Positions 33,701 to 44,393 of a DNA stretch of 64,000 nt are shown here, one piece after another (the first letter of the stretch is position 1; each line of letters starts with the position of its first letter). The stretch comes from Streptomyces sp. NBC_01451. Its GTDB lineage: Bacteria > Actinomycetota > Actinomycetes > Streptomycetales > Streptomycetaceae. Under the pieces are notes generated by a model. That model did no database searches and was not told the DNA's origin. It saw nothing but the letters and a program-made list of their open reading frames with translations. Location of the stretch: positions 7,254,001 through 7,318,000 of the forward strand of contig NZ_CP109479.1 in the NCBI RefSeq assembly GCF_036227485.1. The letters run 5' to 3'. A program made the translations under genes and the position numbers.

Positions 33701-34486
33701 CTACTCGCGGTCCAGCCGGCCCGGTCGTTCTGCCGGAGGTCCCGGGGTCGTCCCCCGCGAAGGCGTGGCGGTCGTACGGCGATATCGCACCCACGCGTAG
33801 GCGAAGCCCAGCCCGAACCCCACCACGTGCGCCAGGTACGCCACCCCGGGCCCGGAGGACGCCCGGCCCGCCGCCGCCCACTGGAGGGCGGCCCAGAAGG
33901 GCAGGGTCAGCCAGGCCGGGAAGCGCAGCGGGAGAAAGAAGAGGAACGGGAAGAGGCTGGTGACGCGCGCGCCGGGGAACAGGTACAGGAACGCGCCCAG
34001 GATCGCCGAGATCGCGCCGGACGCCCCCACCAGCGTCTGCTGCGAGTCGGCGTTGGCCGCGGCGTACCCCAGCAGGGCGAGACAGCCGCAGCCCAGATAG
34101 AAGAGGGCGAACTCCAGGTGCCCGAGGCGTTCCTCCGTCATCGCGCCGAAGACGTAGAGGAAGAGCATGTTGCCCAGCAGGTGGACCCAGCTGCCGTGGA
34201 CGAACAGTGCCGTGGCCGGGGTGAGTGCGGCCCGCGGGGCGCCGGTGAAGAGGTCGGCGGGGACCACGCCCCAGCGGCGGAAGTAGGCCCGCTGGGCGGT
34301 CAGCAGGGCGTCCCCGGTGCCGTACCCGGGGTTCAGGCCCGAGGCGGGGCCGATGACGAAGAGCAGACAGCAGACGGCGATCAGCCCGTACGTCACCGGC
34401 GCCGACTGGGCGCGAACCGATCTGCGGACCGATCCGTGGACCGATCCGTGGGCTGCCGTACGCCACTTTTCGAACTCGCCGATCAT
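33701..34486 (-). CDS. Rhomboid family intramembrane serine protease
   Basis: A 261-residue six-helix rhomboid protease. Catalytic residues are visible: S156 in LVGASGAIS and H220 in VAYLAHVVGFGLGF, with N106 in HLLGNMLFLYVFG supporting the oxyanion. Substrates are unknown. The start at ATG 34486 gives MIGEFEKWRT; the frame stays open far upstream, but that lies antisense to other genes. The N-terminus contains HGSVHGSV from a 12-base tandem repeat (34427-34450). It is a second rhomboid-like gene in the window and, unlike the one at 1920-2657, has an intact active site. Confidence 0.9.
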   Translation of the reverse strand: MIGEFEKWRTAAHGSVHGSVRRSVRAQSAPVTYGLIAVCCLLFVIGPASGLNPGYGTGDALLTAQRAYFRRWGVVPADLFTGAPRAALTPATALFVHGSWVHLLGNMLFLYVFGAMTEERLGHLEFALFYLGCGCLALLGYAAANADSQQTLVGASGAISAILGAFLYLFPGARVTSLFPFLFFLPLRFPAWLTLPFWAALQWAAAGRASSGPGVAYLAHVVGFGLGFAYAWVRYRRTTATPSRGTTPGPPAERPGRLDRE

Positions 34487-34645
34487 GGACACAGAGCATG
34501 ACGTAACGGGACCGAACAGTGCAGACCGCCTCGCCGCTGTGGACGGACGGGCGGTGGGTACCCGCCAGGCCTTAGGGTTACGAGCCACATGCTCCAGGGA
34601 AACTGGCGCAGCACGGATACTAGAAGGAAAGCGAACATATCCACG

Positions 34646-34885
34646 ATGACGGTTCCTCTGCCTACCGACTCGACCCGGTGGCGCTGTGCTCTGTGCGGCA
34701 ACCTCACGCGTTTCGACGTGACCCGTTCCTCCAAGGTCGTGGAGTACGTCCACCTCGACCTGGCCGGGGACCCGAACGTGGAGGAGCGCGAGGTGGTCAG
34801 TGAGACCATCGAGTCCGTGCGCTGCCGTTGGTGCAACGCCGTGGATCAGGTGGAACTCGTGGACAGGCCGGGCGCCGGCTCCTGA
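34646..34885 (+). CDS. Small zinc-ribbon protein of unknown function
   Basis: A 79-residue protein with two Cys pairs (CALC near residue 13 and CRWC near 59) that should bind one zinc ion, and an acidic-hydrophobic centre (SSKVVEYVHLDLAG). I chose the ATG at 34646 (MTVPLPTDST), where AAGGAAAG lies 16 bases upstream, a little far. An ATG at 34589 is in frame and lies 10 bases after TAGGGT (34573), so an extended near-leaderless start adding 19 residues is possible. It precedes the NYN-domain gene by 39 bases; the two are probably one transcript. Confidence 0.75.
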   Translation: MTVPLPTDSTRWRCALCGNLTRFDVTRSSKVVEYVHLDLAGDPNVEEREVVSETIESVRCRWCNAVDQVELVDRPGAGS

Positions 34886-34924
34886 CGGGAGCGGGCCCCG
34901 CGCCGGAACTGGTTGGGGTGACGG

Positions 34925-36274
34925 ATGGTGGAGACCACAGGCGGGGAGCCGGGCGACGGCGCCGCCGAGGTGCTCGACCGCCCGCTGCCCGACGGCGTGC
35001 GCAGACGCGTCGTACAGATCGTCTCGGACGGGTTCGGCGGGCTCACCGTGGCCGAACTGCCCGCCCAGTTGCGGCAGTACGCGCGGTTCGCGCCCAATCG
35101 GCGGGCCAAGTTCGCCGGTAACGCGATGGCCGCCGCGCTGGAGACCGATGCGCTGTTCCGGCAGCGCATCGGGGAGAAGCTGAAGGAGGCCCAGCCCGAG
35201 CTGGCCGGGGCTCTCGACGCGGGTTCGCCGCCACCGGCCGCCGATCCGCTGGACGTGGCCGCCGCGGCCTATGTGCTGCGGCCCACGGGCTGGGTGAAGC
35301 TCGTCACCGCGGCCGGTGAGGAGGCGCAGCGCGCCGACGCCGAGCGTGCGGACGAGGAGAGCCGGGCCGAACTGGAGCGGCTGCGTGAGGAGTTGACCGC
35401 GGCCCGCGACCTCACCCGTACCGAGACCGAGCGGCTGCGTACGGAGCTGGAGTCGGCGAGGAAGGAAGCCGAATCGCTGCACCGCAAGCTGCGCGCCGCC
35501 CTCAGCGACGTCAAGCGCGGCGAGGCGGCCCTGCGCAAGGCGCACGCCGAGATGGAGACCCTGCGCACCGAGGGGCACTCGCAGGTCTCCTCGGCGGAGA
35601 GCGAGGCCCGGCGGCTCAAGGGGCGGCTGAGCGAGGTCGAGGCCGCGCTGGAGGCCAGCAGACGCGCCGCCCGGGAGGGGCGCAGCGTCGAGGACATGCG
35701 CGTACGGCTGCTGCTGGACACCGTGCTGGAGGCGGCCCAGGGGCTGCGGCGGGAGCTGGCGCTGCCGCCGGTGTCGGTACGGCCGGCCGAGACCGTGGAC
35801 GCGGTCGAGCCGGGGCGGATGACGCCGAAGGACATCGCCGCCCGGGCGCTGTCCGAGAACGATCCGGCGATTCTCGACCAGCTGCTGGCGCTGCCGCAGG
35901 CGCATCTGGTCGTCGACGGCTACAACGTGACGAAGACCGGCTATCCGCAGATGCCGTTGGAGAAGCAGCGGCTGCGGCTGCTGGGGCAGCTGTCGCAGCT
36001 CGCCGCGCAGACCGGGGCCGAGGTCACCTGTGTCTTCGACGGGGCGGAGCTGGCCGCCCCGGTGCTGCTGGCGCCGCCGCGCGGGGTGCGGGTGCTGTTC
36101 TCGAAGGCCGGTGTCACCGCCGACGAGTTGATCCGCCAGCTGGTGCGCGCGGAGCCGCCCGGCCGGCCGGTCATCGTCGTGTCGACGGACCGCGAGGTGG
36201 CCGACGGTATCGCCAAGGCGGGTGCCCGGCCGGTGGCTTCGGTGGTGCTGCTGAAGCGGTTCTCGCGCGGCTGA
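34925..36274 (+). CDS. NYN (YacP-like) nuclease-domain protein with coiled coil
   Basis: A 449-residue protein. Residues 1-105 form a conserved helical region, 125-240 a long Glu/Arg/Leu coiled coil, and about 300-445 a NYN domain beginning HLVVDGYNVTKTGYP with Asp residues in VTCVFDGAEL and VIVVSTDREVADG that match the PIN-like metal site. NYN proteins of the YacP (Rae1) type act on RNA at or near the ribosome. The coiled-coil addition is the actinobacterial form. The start is ATG at 34925 after GGTTGGGGTGACGG, a modest site. Function here is inferred from the domain only. Confidence 0.85.
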   Translation: MVETTGGEPGDGAAEVLDRPLPDGVRRRVVQIVSDGFGGLTVAELPAQLRQYARFAPNRRAKFAGNAMAAALETDALFRQRIGEKLKEAQPELAGALDAGSPPPAADPLDVAAAAYVLRPTGWVKLVTAAGEEAQRADAERADEESRAELERLREELTAARDLTRTETERLRTELESARKEAESLHRKLRAALSDVKRGEAALRKAHAEMETLRTEGHSQVSSAESEARRLKGRLSEVEAALEASRRAAREGRSVEDMRVRLLLDTVLEAAQGLRRELALPPVSVRPAETVDAVEPGRMTPKDIAARALSENDPAILDQLLALPQAHLVVDGYNVTKTGYPQMPLEKQRLRLLGQLSQLAAQTGAEVTCVFDGAELAAPVLLAPPRGVRVLFSKAGVTADELIRQLVRAEPPGRPVIVVSTDREVADGIAKAGARPVASVVLLKRFSRG

Positions 36275-36379
36275 CCACGGCAGACGGCAGCCGACAACAT
36301 ACGGGCGTAATGACCGAATTGGCAGAACTGTCAGGCAACCTAGCGTCAATCGAGCATTGCTGTATGTGTGTTGTGTGTA

Positions 36380-36448
36380 AAAAATGCGATGAGTGACAAA
36401 CATTTTTCGCGTCAGGATTTGAACTGATCACAAGAAGGTCACTAGGGT
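36380..36448 (+). promoter_or_regulatory. A/T-rich control region and sigma70-type promoter of the NlpC/P60 gene
   Basis: TTGAAC (36419-36424) and TAGGGT (36443-36448) are spaced by 18 bases, a good housekeeping promoter, predicting a leader of about 65 bases. Just upstream, AAAAATG (36380-36386) and CATTTTT (36401-36407) form an inverted repeat in the most A/T-rich stretch of the window (36340-36425). This could be an operator or the end of the NYN transcript. Confidence 0.55.
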
Positions 36449-36518
36449 CAGGCCTCGAACCTCCGCTCGGGCGATCACTCAAAGGGAGTGACAGCGGGAG
36501 AAGAAGGAGTTCGCCTCC

Positions 36519-37553
36519 GTGGCGTCCCATCGTCGACCGAAGCAGCCGAGCCGCACCCGCGTGACCGTGCTCACCACCGCCGCCGCTGCCGCCGTGGCCC
36601 TCAGCGCCAATGCCGCCAACGCGGCACCGAGCGAGAAGCCGAGCAAGGACGAGGTCAAGGCCAAGGTCGACAAGCTCTACGAGCAGGCGGAGCAGGCCAC
36701 CGAGAAGCTCAACGGGGCCGAGGAGAAGCAGGACCGGCTGGAGAAGGAGATCTCCACCCTCCAGGACAACGTCGCCCGCGGCCAGGACGAGCTCAACGAG
36801 CTGCGCGACGGCCTCGGACTCGCCGCCGCCGCCCAGTACCGCACCGGCAGCATCGACCCCTCCCTTCAGCTCTTCCTCTCCGCCGACCCGGACGACTACC
36901 TCGACAAGGCGTCCACGATGGACCAGCTGAGCGCTCAGCAGGTCGAGTCGCTCAAGAAGGTCCAGGAGAAGCAGCGCGCGCTCGCCCAGCAGCGCTCCGA
37001 GGCCGGCGAGAAGCTCCAGGACCTCGCGGACACCCGCACCGAACTGGCCAAGAAGAAGAAGGAAGTCCAGGGCAGGCTCGCCGAGGCGCAGAAGCTCCTC
37101 AACTCCATGACCGCGGCGGAGAAGGCGGCCCTCGCCGCCGCCGACGCCCGCGCCAGCCGGGCCAGCGCGCGCACTGCCCTCGACGGTTCGGAGGCGCCCG
37201 TCACGGGCCGCGCCGGTTCCGCGTACGCCGCCGCGCAGAGCAAGATCGGCTCCCCGTACGTCTACGGCGCCTCGGGCCCCGACTCCTTCGACTGCTCGGG
37301 CTTCACCTCCTGGGCGTTCGCCCAGGCCGGCATCCAGATACCCCGGACCTCCCAGGACCAGGCCAACGCCGGTACGCGCATCTACTCGCAGAGCGATCTC
37401 CAGGTCGGTGACCTGGTCATCTTCTACAGCGACATGCACCACGTCGGCTTCTACGCCGGCAACGGCCAGGTCCTGCACGCGCCGCGCAGCGGCACGGTCG
37501 TGCGGTACGAGTCGATCGACAACATGCCGTTCCAGTTCGGCGTACGGATCTGA
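36519..37553 (+). CDS. Secreted NlpC/P60 peptidoglycan endopeptidase (first of two)
   Basis: A 344-residue secreted protein: signal peptide (1-36, with AAAAAVALSANAANA), a long coiled coil (40-200), and a C-terminal NlpC/P60 domain (about 233-344) with catalytic C259 in SFDCSGFTSW, H308 in HHVGFYAGNG and H320 in VLHAP. RipA/CwlO-like enzymes of this layout cut the peptide stems of peptidoglycan, and the coiled coil keeps them regulated. The start is read at GTG 36519, after GGAGAAGAAGGAG. A paralogue with the same design follows at 37808. Confidence 0.92.
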   Translation: MASHRRPKQPSRTRVTVLTTAAAAAVALSANAANAAPSEKPSKDEVKAKVDKLYEQAEQATEKLNGAEEKQDRLEKEISTLQDNVARGQDELNELRDGLGLAAAAQYRTGSIDPSLQLFLSADPDDYLDKASTMDQLSAQQVESLKKVQEKQRALAQQRSEAGEKLQDLADTRTELAKKKKEVQGRLAEAQKLLNSMTAAEKAALAAADARASRASARTALDGSEAPVTGRAGSAYAAAQSKIGSPYVYGASGPDSFDCSGFTSWAFAQAGIQIPRTSQDQANAGTRIYSQSDLQVGDLVIFYSDMHHVGFYAGNGQVLHAPRSGTVVRYESIDNMPFQFGVRI

Positions 37554-37660
37554 TCCTCTCTTCGACGGATCGGATCGTCGTACTCCTTCCGGGTCTGTTC
37601 AAGATCAGGACACGTTGACGCCCGAACGGGCGAATCACGACACCGTCCGCTGACCCCGCG

Positions 37661-37690
37661 CCCCGCCCATGACCTGCGTCATAGGCGGGG
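37661..37690 (+). terminator. Hairpin downstream of the first NlpC/P60 gene
   Basis: CCCCGCC-C-ATGAC pairs with GTCAT-A-GGCGGGG around CTGC, with one mismatch. It lacks a T-run. The rest of 37554-37807 shows no gene or riboswitch that I can recognise. Confidence 0.55.
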
Positions 37691-37807
37691 CGTCACCGTG
37701 TGTGCCCGCCGAGGTCTTTGGTCCGCGCGTAGTCGCACGGCTACTGTCTGGCGCGCCCCCAACACCGGGGGAGCATGCGTCCGCCAGCGGAAGGAGTGCG
37801 GCTTCTC

Positions 37808-38836
37808 GTGGGGTTCCATCGCCGCCTTGTACCGTCCGGGTTCGACCGGGGAGCCAGCGCCGCAGGCGCCGCCCTCACCGTGTTGTCCGCCGCAGCCGCG
37901 GCTCTCGGCGCCGCCGTGCCGTCGGCCACCGCCGCGCCGACCGACCACACCCGGGCCGAGGTGGACCGGCTCTACACGGCCGCCGAGAAGGCCACCGAGT
38001 CCTACAACCGGGCCGACGAGCGCGCCGACGCGCTGCGCGAGCAGGTGACCCTGGCGCAGGACCGGATCGCCCGTCAGCAGCTGCGCATCAACACCATGCG
38101 GGAGGCGCTCGGTTCGCTCGCGGGCGCCCAGTACCGGGCCGGGGGCCTCGACCCCTCGCTCGCGCTGCTGTTCTCCGACGACCCGGACGAGTACCTGGAG
38201 AAGGCCGCCGCGCTCGACCGGATCAACGTCCACCAGGCCGGTGAGCTCAGGGAACTCCAGGCGGCCATGCGGGAACTCGCCCAGGAGCGCGCGGAGGCCA
38301 CCGGCAAGCTCGCCGAGCTCGACCGCAGCCGCAAGGCGGTCGCCGTGCACAAGCGGACCGTCGAACAGAAGCTGGCGAAGGCGCGGGCGCTGCTCAACTC
38401 GCTGCCGTCCGCGGACCGGGCCGCCTACGACCGGGCCTCCCGGTCCGACCGCACCGACCTGCCCGACCCCGGGAACGCCGCCGCGCCGAGCGCCCGTGCG
38501 GCAGCCGCCGTCGCCGCGGCCCGGGCGGCGCTGGGCAGTCCGTACGTCTGGGGCTCCAACGGGCCCTCCGGCTTCGACTGTTCGGGCCTGATGCAGTGGT
38601 CGTACGCGAAGGCCGGGGTCTCCCTGCCGCGCACCTCGCAGGCCCAGCGGTACGCCGGGCAGCAGGTCCCGCTCTCCCAGGCCCAGCCCGGCGACCTGGT
38701 CACCTACCGGTCCGATGCCAGCCACGTCGGGATGTACGTGGGCAACGGCCAGGTGATCCACGCCCCTTATCCGGGTGCTCCGGTGCGGTACGACCCGGTG
38801 GGCATGATGCCCGTCTCGTCGGTCACCAGGGTCTGA
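37808..38836 (+). CDS. Secreted NlpC/P60 peptidoglycan endopeptidase (second of two)
   Basis: A 342-residue paralogue of the preceding gene: signal peptide (about 1-43), coiled coil (50-205) and NlpC/P60 domain with C258 in GFDCSGLMQW, H306 in ASHVGMYVGNG and H318 in VIHAP. I chose GTG 37808 because AGGAG at 37792-37796 precedes it by 11 bases; GTG 37796 and ATG 37775 are in frame. The same-strand tandem suggests an old duplication with divergence. Both should act outside the membrane on cell-wall peptides. Confidence 0.9.
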   Translation: MGFHRRLVPSGFDRGASAAGAALTVLSAAAAALGAAVPSATAAPTDHTRAEVDRLYTAAEKATESYNRADERADALREQVTLAQDRIARQQLRINTMREALGSLAGAQYRAGGLDPSLALLFSDDPDEYLEKAAALDRINVHQAGELRELQAAMRELAQERAEATGKLAELDRSRKAVAVHKRTVEQKLAKARALLNSLPSADRAAYDRASRSDRTDLPDPGNAAAPSARAAAAVAAARAALGSPYVWGSNGPSGFDCSGLMQWSYAKAGVSLPRTSQAQRYAGQQVPLSQAQPGDLVTYRSDASHVGMYVGNGQVIHAPYPGAPVRYDPVGMMPVSSVTRV

Positions 38837-38885
38837 ACGTCCGGTGCGTCCCCTTTCCTGACAATCGGCCCGTACGATCGTCGGC

Positions 38886-40100
38886 GTGGCTGGTCGACGG
38901 CGTGCGTGGGGTGGGGGGCGGGTCCGGGGCGTGACGCTCTGGCTGCTGCTCGGCGCGCTCGTCTCCCTCGTCGTGTGCGGCGGGGGCCGGTCGGCGACCG
39001 ACACCGCCTCCGCCGACGTACGACGGCTGCTGGACCGGCGGGCCGCGGCCGTCCTCGCCGGTGACGGACCGGCGTACGCGCGGACCGGCGCGCCGGCGGA
39101 GTTCACGCGGCTGAGCGCGCTCCCGCTGACGGCCTGGTCGTACCGGCTGACCGCCCTGCACCGCGCCGACGGCGACGGGGCCACCGCCGACGTCGAACTG
39201 AGCTACCGCGTCGAGGGCATCGACAAGGCCCCCGTGAAGGTCGGGCGCACACTGAGCCTCACGGAGCGGGACGGCGGCCAGTGGTACGTCGACGACGACG
39301 AGCCCGCCCGGAAGACGGGCCAGCAGCTGTGGGACCAGGGGACCGTACGGGCCGTACGCGGGACGCACAGCCTAGTCCTGGGGGTCGGCCAGTCACCGGA
39401 GTCCCTGCGCCGCTACGCGGACCTCGCCGACCGGGCCGTGCCCGCCGTGACGGAGGCGTGGGGCGGGGCGTGGACGAAGCGGGTCGTCGTCCTCGTACCG
39501 AAGTCGCTGGACGGGATGGCGGGGCTGCTCGGGTCCCCGGCCTCCGCCTACCGGGGGATCGCGGCGGTCACCACCGGGGAGGTCGGAGGGTCGGCCAGGG
39601 CGCCGGCGGACCGGATCATCGTCAACCCCGAGGCGTACGCCGTGCTCGGCGACTTCGGCAAGCAGGTCGTGCTCACCCACGAGACCACGCACGTGGCGAC
39701 CCGTACCGCCACCACGGCGGCCACGCCCCTGTGGCTCTCCGAGGGCTACGCGGACTGGGTCGGCTACCGGTCCACCGGCCGCACGGCCGTCCAGGCGGCC
39801 CCCGAACTGGCCCGTGCCGTGGCCTCCGGCGAGGTGCCCGACGCGCTGCCCGAGGACGCGGACTTCGGCTTCGGCGGGGACGCGACGAAGCTGGCCCAGG
39901 CGTACGAGGGCGGCTGGCTGGCGTGCCGGATGGTCGCCGACCGGTGGGGCGAGGTGCGGCTCGGTGAGTTCTACCGGGCCGTGGGGGCGCACGGGAAGCG
40001 GGCGGGGGCCGTCGAGGGGGCCCTGGGGAAGGTGCTGGGGACGACGCCCGCGGAGTTCACGCGGCTGTGGCAGGCGTATCTCCGCGCTCAGCTCGGCTGA
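38886..40100 (+). CDS. Exported HETTH metallopeptidase-like protein
   Basis: A 404-residue protein with a membrane anchor or signal near 14-32 and an external domain. H265-E-T-T-H269 in VVLTHETTHVATR and E286 in WLSEGYADWVG match a gluzincin HExxH plus Glu zinc site, as in peptidase_MA-like proteins. Residues 40-155 form an N-terminal domain resembling a transport/regulation domain of unknown role. The GTG at 38886 lies 7 bases after TACGAT, so the mRNA is probably leaderless. The last 13 bases overlap the convergent glycosyltransferase. Activity and substrate are unproven. Confidence 0.78.
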   Translation: MAGRRRAWGGGRVRGVTLWLLLGALVSLVVCGGGRSATDTASADVRRLLDRRAAAVLAGDGPAYARTGAPAEFTRLSALPLTAWSYRLTALHRADGDGATADVELSYRVEGIDKAPVKVGRTLSLTERDGGQWYVDDDEPARKTGQQLWDQGTVRAVRGTHSLVLGVGQSPESLRRYADLADRAVPAVTEAWGGAWTKRVVVLVPKSLDGMAGLLGSPASAYRGIAAVTTGEVGGSARAPADRIIVNPEAYAVLGDFGKQVVLTHETTHVATRTATTAATPLWLSEGYADWVGYRSTGRTAVQAAPELARAVASGEVPDALPEDADFGFGGDATKLAQAYEGGWLACRMVADRWGEVRLGEFYRAVGAHGKRAGAVEGALGKVLGTTPAEFTRLWQAYLRAQLG

Positions 40101-41329
40101 GTCTGCCGGGCGCGGGCGGCCTGATCGGGCAGCGGCGGGAGCTGCGCCCGGGGCGGGGCCGTCGTGCGCCACAGCTCCAGGGCCGCCGTGAGGGCCGCGA
40201 CGACCAGGAGACCGTTGCGGGTGAACAGGAGGGCCATGCCGTAGGCGTCGCCGGCGACCACGTGCGCGAAGCCGATCGGGAACTCCAGGACCGTCACCAG
40301 GCACGCGACGACGACCAGGGCGGCGGGCAGGGTCATACGGCTCGCGCGGAAGCACAGGCAGACGGCGGCCAGGCCCACCAGCCACACCATGTACTGCGGG
40401 CTGATCACCCGGCTGGTCACCGTGAACAGCAGTACCGCCACGAAGGCCGCGTCGGCGAGGGTGTGCGGCAGGAAGCGGGTGGCGCGCAGCCGCCACAGCA
40501 GCAGCCAGCCGAAGGCGGCCACGGTCAGCAGCAGTGCCACCGTGCTCACCGTCCGCACGAACGGGCCCAGGAATTCGATGGAGCCGTAGTTCAGTGCCAC
40601 CCGGCCCTCCCAGCCGAAGTGCCGGCCGACATGGAAGACGAGGGCGCCCAGCGACTCCACCTCGGTGCCCCGGTCGCCCTGGAAGGCCAGAAAGGCGAAG
40701 GCGCCGGGCATGGCCACCGCGAACAGCGACGCCAGCACGGCCACCGTGACGGCCGCCGAGGCCCACGCCCGCCGCCGTACGGCCCCCACCAGCAGCAGGG
40801 CGGGCCAGACCTTCAGGAGGGCCCCGAAGCCCGCCAGGGCACCCATGAGACGCGGATGCCGGGCCCCGGCGAGCAGAGCGGCCACCGCCACGGCGGTCAC
40901 CATCACGTCGTACCGGGCGTACACGGTCGGGCCCAGCAGCGGTACGCCCACCACCCACACCCAGGCGCCGCGCGGGGTCCGGCCGGGGCGCCCGCCCGCG
41001 TGGACGAGCAGGGCGAGGACGACGAGGTCGGCGAGGAAGGCCAGCACGAAGAACGCCGACGCGTAGTCCAGGAAGGGCAGGGCGGCGGGGGAGAGGATCG
41101 CGAGGGCGGCGGCGGGCGGGTACTGCCAGGTGACGTCGGCCAGCGGGAAGGTGCCTTCGCGCAGCACCTCGTACCAGCCGTGGTAGATCACCGAGACGTC
41201 GCTCGTGACGTCCGGGCCCGGGAAGACGAACACCTTGAACACGAACAGCAGCAGGAGCAGCCGGGTCGGGCCCCAGACGCTCAGCAGTGCCACGGGGAGC
41301 CGCAGCCGTCCTCTGCCCGCGATGTCCAC
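40088..41329 (-). CDS. GT87-type polyprenol-dependent glycosyltransferase
   Basis: A 413-residue membrane protein with ten or more helices. Landmarks are the external loop after helix 1 with PDVTSDVSVIYHGWYEVL, the LADVTWQYPPAAALAIL segment, YARYDVMVTAVAVAALLAG and SRVISPQYMVWLVGLAA, all typical of GT-C alpha-mannosyltransferases of the GT87/DUF2029 group. These use polyprenyl-phosphate-mannose on the outer face to extend mannosylated lipids or glycans. The neighbour, a PimB-like GT4 enzyme, is divergent and supports a phosphatidylinositol-mannoside role. The GTG at 41329 has AGGGG upstream; an ATG at 41389 is in frame. Confidence 0.85.
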   Translation of the reverse strand: MDIAGRGRLRLPVALLSVWGPTRLLLLLFVFKVFVFPGPDVTSDVSVIYHGWYEVLREGTFPLADVTWQYPPAAALAILSPAALPFLDYASAFFVLAFLADLVVLALLVHAGGRPGRTPRGAWVWVVGVPLLGPTVYARYDVMVTAVAVAALLAGARHPRLMGALAGFGALLKVWPALLLVGAVRRRAWASAAVTVAVLASLFAVAMPGAFAFLAFQGDRGTEVESLGALVFHVGRHFGWEGRVALNYGSIEFLGPFVRTVSTVALLLTVAAFGWLLLWRLRATRFLPHTLADAAFVAVLLFTVTSRVISPQYMVWLVGLAAVCLCFRASRMTLPAALVVVACLVTVLEFPIGFAHVVAGDAYGMALLFTRNGLLVVAALTAALELWRTTAPPRAQLPPLPDQAARARQTQPS

Positions 41330-41485
41330 CTGAACCCCTGTTCGTGCCGCCGTGCAGGCCGCGTGAGCCGTCAACCGATGGGCGGCCATGGTCTCCCGCT
41401 CGGCTGTGCGAACGCCATCAAGCGGGGCCGGACACCTGTGAGGGTTCTGGGAGGGTGCGGTGGGCGGTTCGGTAGGGTCGGCGGC

Positions 41486-42628
41486 GTGCACAAGACCCTG
41501 ATCGTGACGAACGACTTCCCGCCCCGTCCGGGGGGTATCCAGGCCTTCCTGCACAACATGGCGCTGCGCCTCGACCCCGACCGGGTCGTCGTCTACGCCT
41601 CCACCTGGAAGCGGGGCCCCGAGGGCGCCCGGGCCACGGCCGCGTTCGACGCCGAGCAGCCCTTCACCGTCGTACGGGACCGGACGACGATGCTGCTGCC
41701 CACGCCGGCGGTGACCGGGCGGGCCGTCGGGCTGCTGCGTGAACACGGCTGTACGTCGGTGTGGTTCGGGGCGGCGGCGCCGCTCGGGCTGATGGCGCCG
41801 GCCCTGCGGAAGGCGGGCGCCGAGCGGCTGGTGGCTACCACCCACGGTCACGAGGCCGGATGGGCTCAGCTGCCTGCGGCGCGTCAACTGCTGCGCAGGA
41901 TCGGCGAGTCGACGGACACGATCACCTACCTGGGCGAGTACACGCGGTCGCGGATCGCCGCCGCGCTGAGCCCCCGGGCGGCCCGGCGGATGGTCCAACT
42001 GCCGCCCGGGGTCGACGAGAAGACCTTCCACCCGGAGTCGGGGGGTGCCGCGGTGCGCGCCCGGCTCGGGCTCACCGACCGGCCCGTGGTCGTGTGCGTC
42101 TCGCGGCTGGTCCCGCGCAAGGGGCAGGACACGCTGATCCTCGCGATGCCCCGCATCCTCGCGGTCGAGCCGGAGACGGTCCTGCTGATCGTCGGGGGCG
42201 GGCCCTACGCGCGGGAGCTGCGCAAGCTCGCGCACGAGACCGGTGTCGCCGACTCGGTCCGGTTCACCGGGCCGGTGCCCTGGGCCGAGCTGCCCGCCCA
42301 CTACGGCGCCGGTGACGTCTTCGCGATGCCGTGCCGGACGCGCCAGGGCGGTCTCGACGTCGAGGGGCTCGGGATCGTGTACCTGGAGGCGTCCGCGACG
42401 GGGCTGCCGGTGGTCGCCGGTGACTCGGGGGGCGCGCCGGACGCCGTCCTGGACGGCGAGACCGGCTGGGTGGTGCGCGGCACCTCCGTGGAGGAGGCCG
42501 CCGACCGGATCACCGTCCTGCTGGGCGACGCCGAACTGCGTGCCCGGATGGGGGAGCGGGGGCGGGCCTGGGTCGAGGAGAAGTGGCGCTGGGACCTGCT
42601 GGCGGAGGAGCTGAAGGCGTTGCTGTGA
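41486..42628 (+). CDS. GT4 glycosyltransferase, PimB-like
   Basis: A 380-residue GT-B glycosyltransferase. It begins VHKTLIVTNDFPPRPGGIQ, a hallmark of the PimB'/MgtA group, and has VSRLVPRKGQDTLI, LLIVGGGPYARELR and the E-x7-E motif in VEGLGIVYLEASATGLPVV. PimB' adds the second mannose to phosphatidylinositol mannoside from GDP-mannose in the cytosol. The exact acceptor here is inferred. GTG 41486 lies 7 bases after TAGGGT (41473-41478), so it is very likely leaderless. It is divergent from the GT87 gene across 157 bases. Confidence 0.88.
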   Translation: MHKTLIVTNDFPPRPGGIQAFLHNMALRLDPDRVVVYASTWKRGPEGARATAAFDAEQPFTVVRDRTTMLLPTPAVTGRAVGLLREHGCTSVWFGAAAPLGLMAPALRKAGAERLVATTHGHEAGWAQLPAARQLLRRIGESTDTITYLGEYTRSRIAAALSPRAARRMVQLPPGVDEKTFHPESGGAAVRARLGLTDRPVVVCVSRLVPRKGQDTLILAMPRILAVEPETVLLIVGGGPYARELRKLAHETGVADSVRFTGPVPWAELPAHYGAGDVFAMPCRTRQGGLDVEGLGIVYLEASATGLPVVAGDSGGAPDAVLDGETGWVVRGTSVEEAADRITVLLGDAELRARMGERGRAWVEEKWRWDLLAEELKALL

Positions 42629-42687
42629 CGGCAAACGTTCTCCGCTTCCGAACATGTGCAGGTACGCACCTACTAGGCGGAACCTGA

Positions 42688-44361
<1,674 letters not shown>

Positions 44362-44393
44362 CGTGCAAACGGCCCCGGTAGGGCCGACCGGGC

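Noticed and set aside
34427..34450. GACCGATCCGTG tandem repeat in the rhomboid N-terminus as a functional repeat
   Set aside because: Only two units within coding sequence, giving HGSVHGSV; most likely slippage without special function.
34487..36403. Upstream extension of the rhomboid reading frame to 900 codons
   Set aside because: The extension is antisense to the zinc-ribbon and NYN genes and lacks family similarity; the rhomboid begins at 34486.
36449..36518. A c-di-AMP (ydaO-type) riboswitch before the NlpC/P60 gene, as known for some Streptomyces cell-wall hydrolase genes
   Set aside because: The predicted leader is only about 65 bases and I see none of the conserved core; the 37554-37807 leader of the second gene also lacks it.
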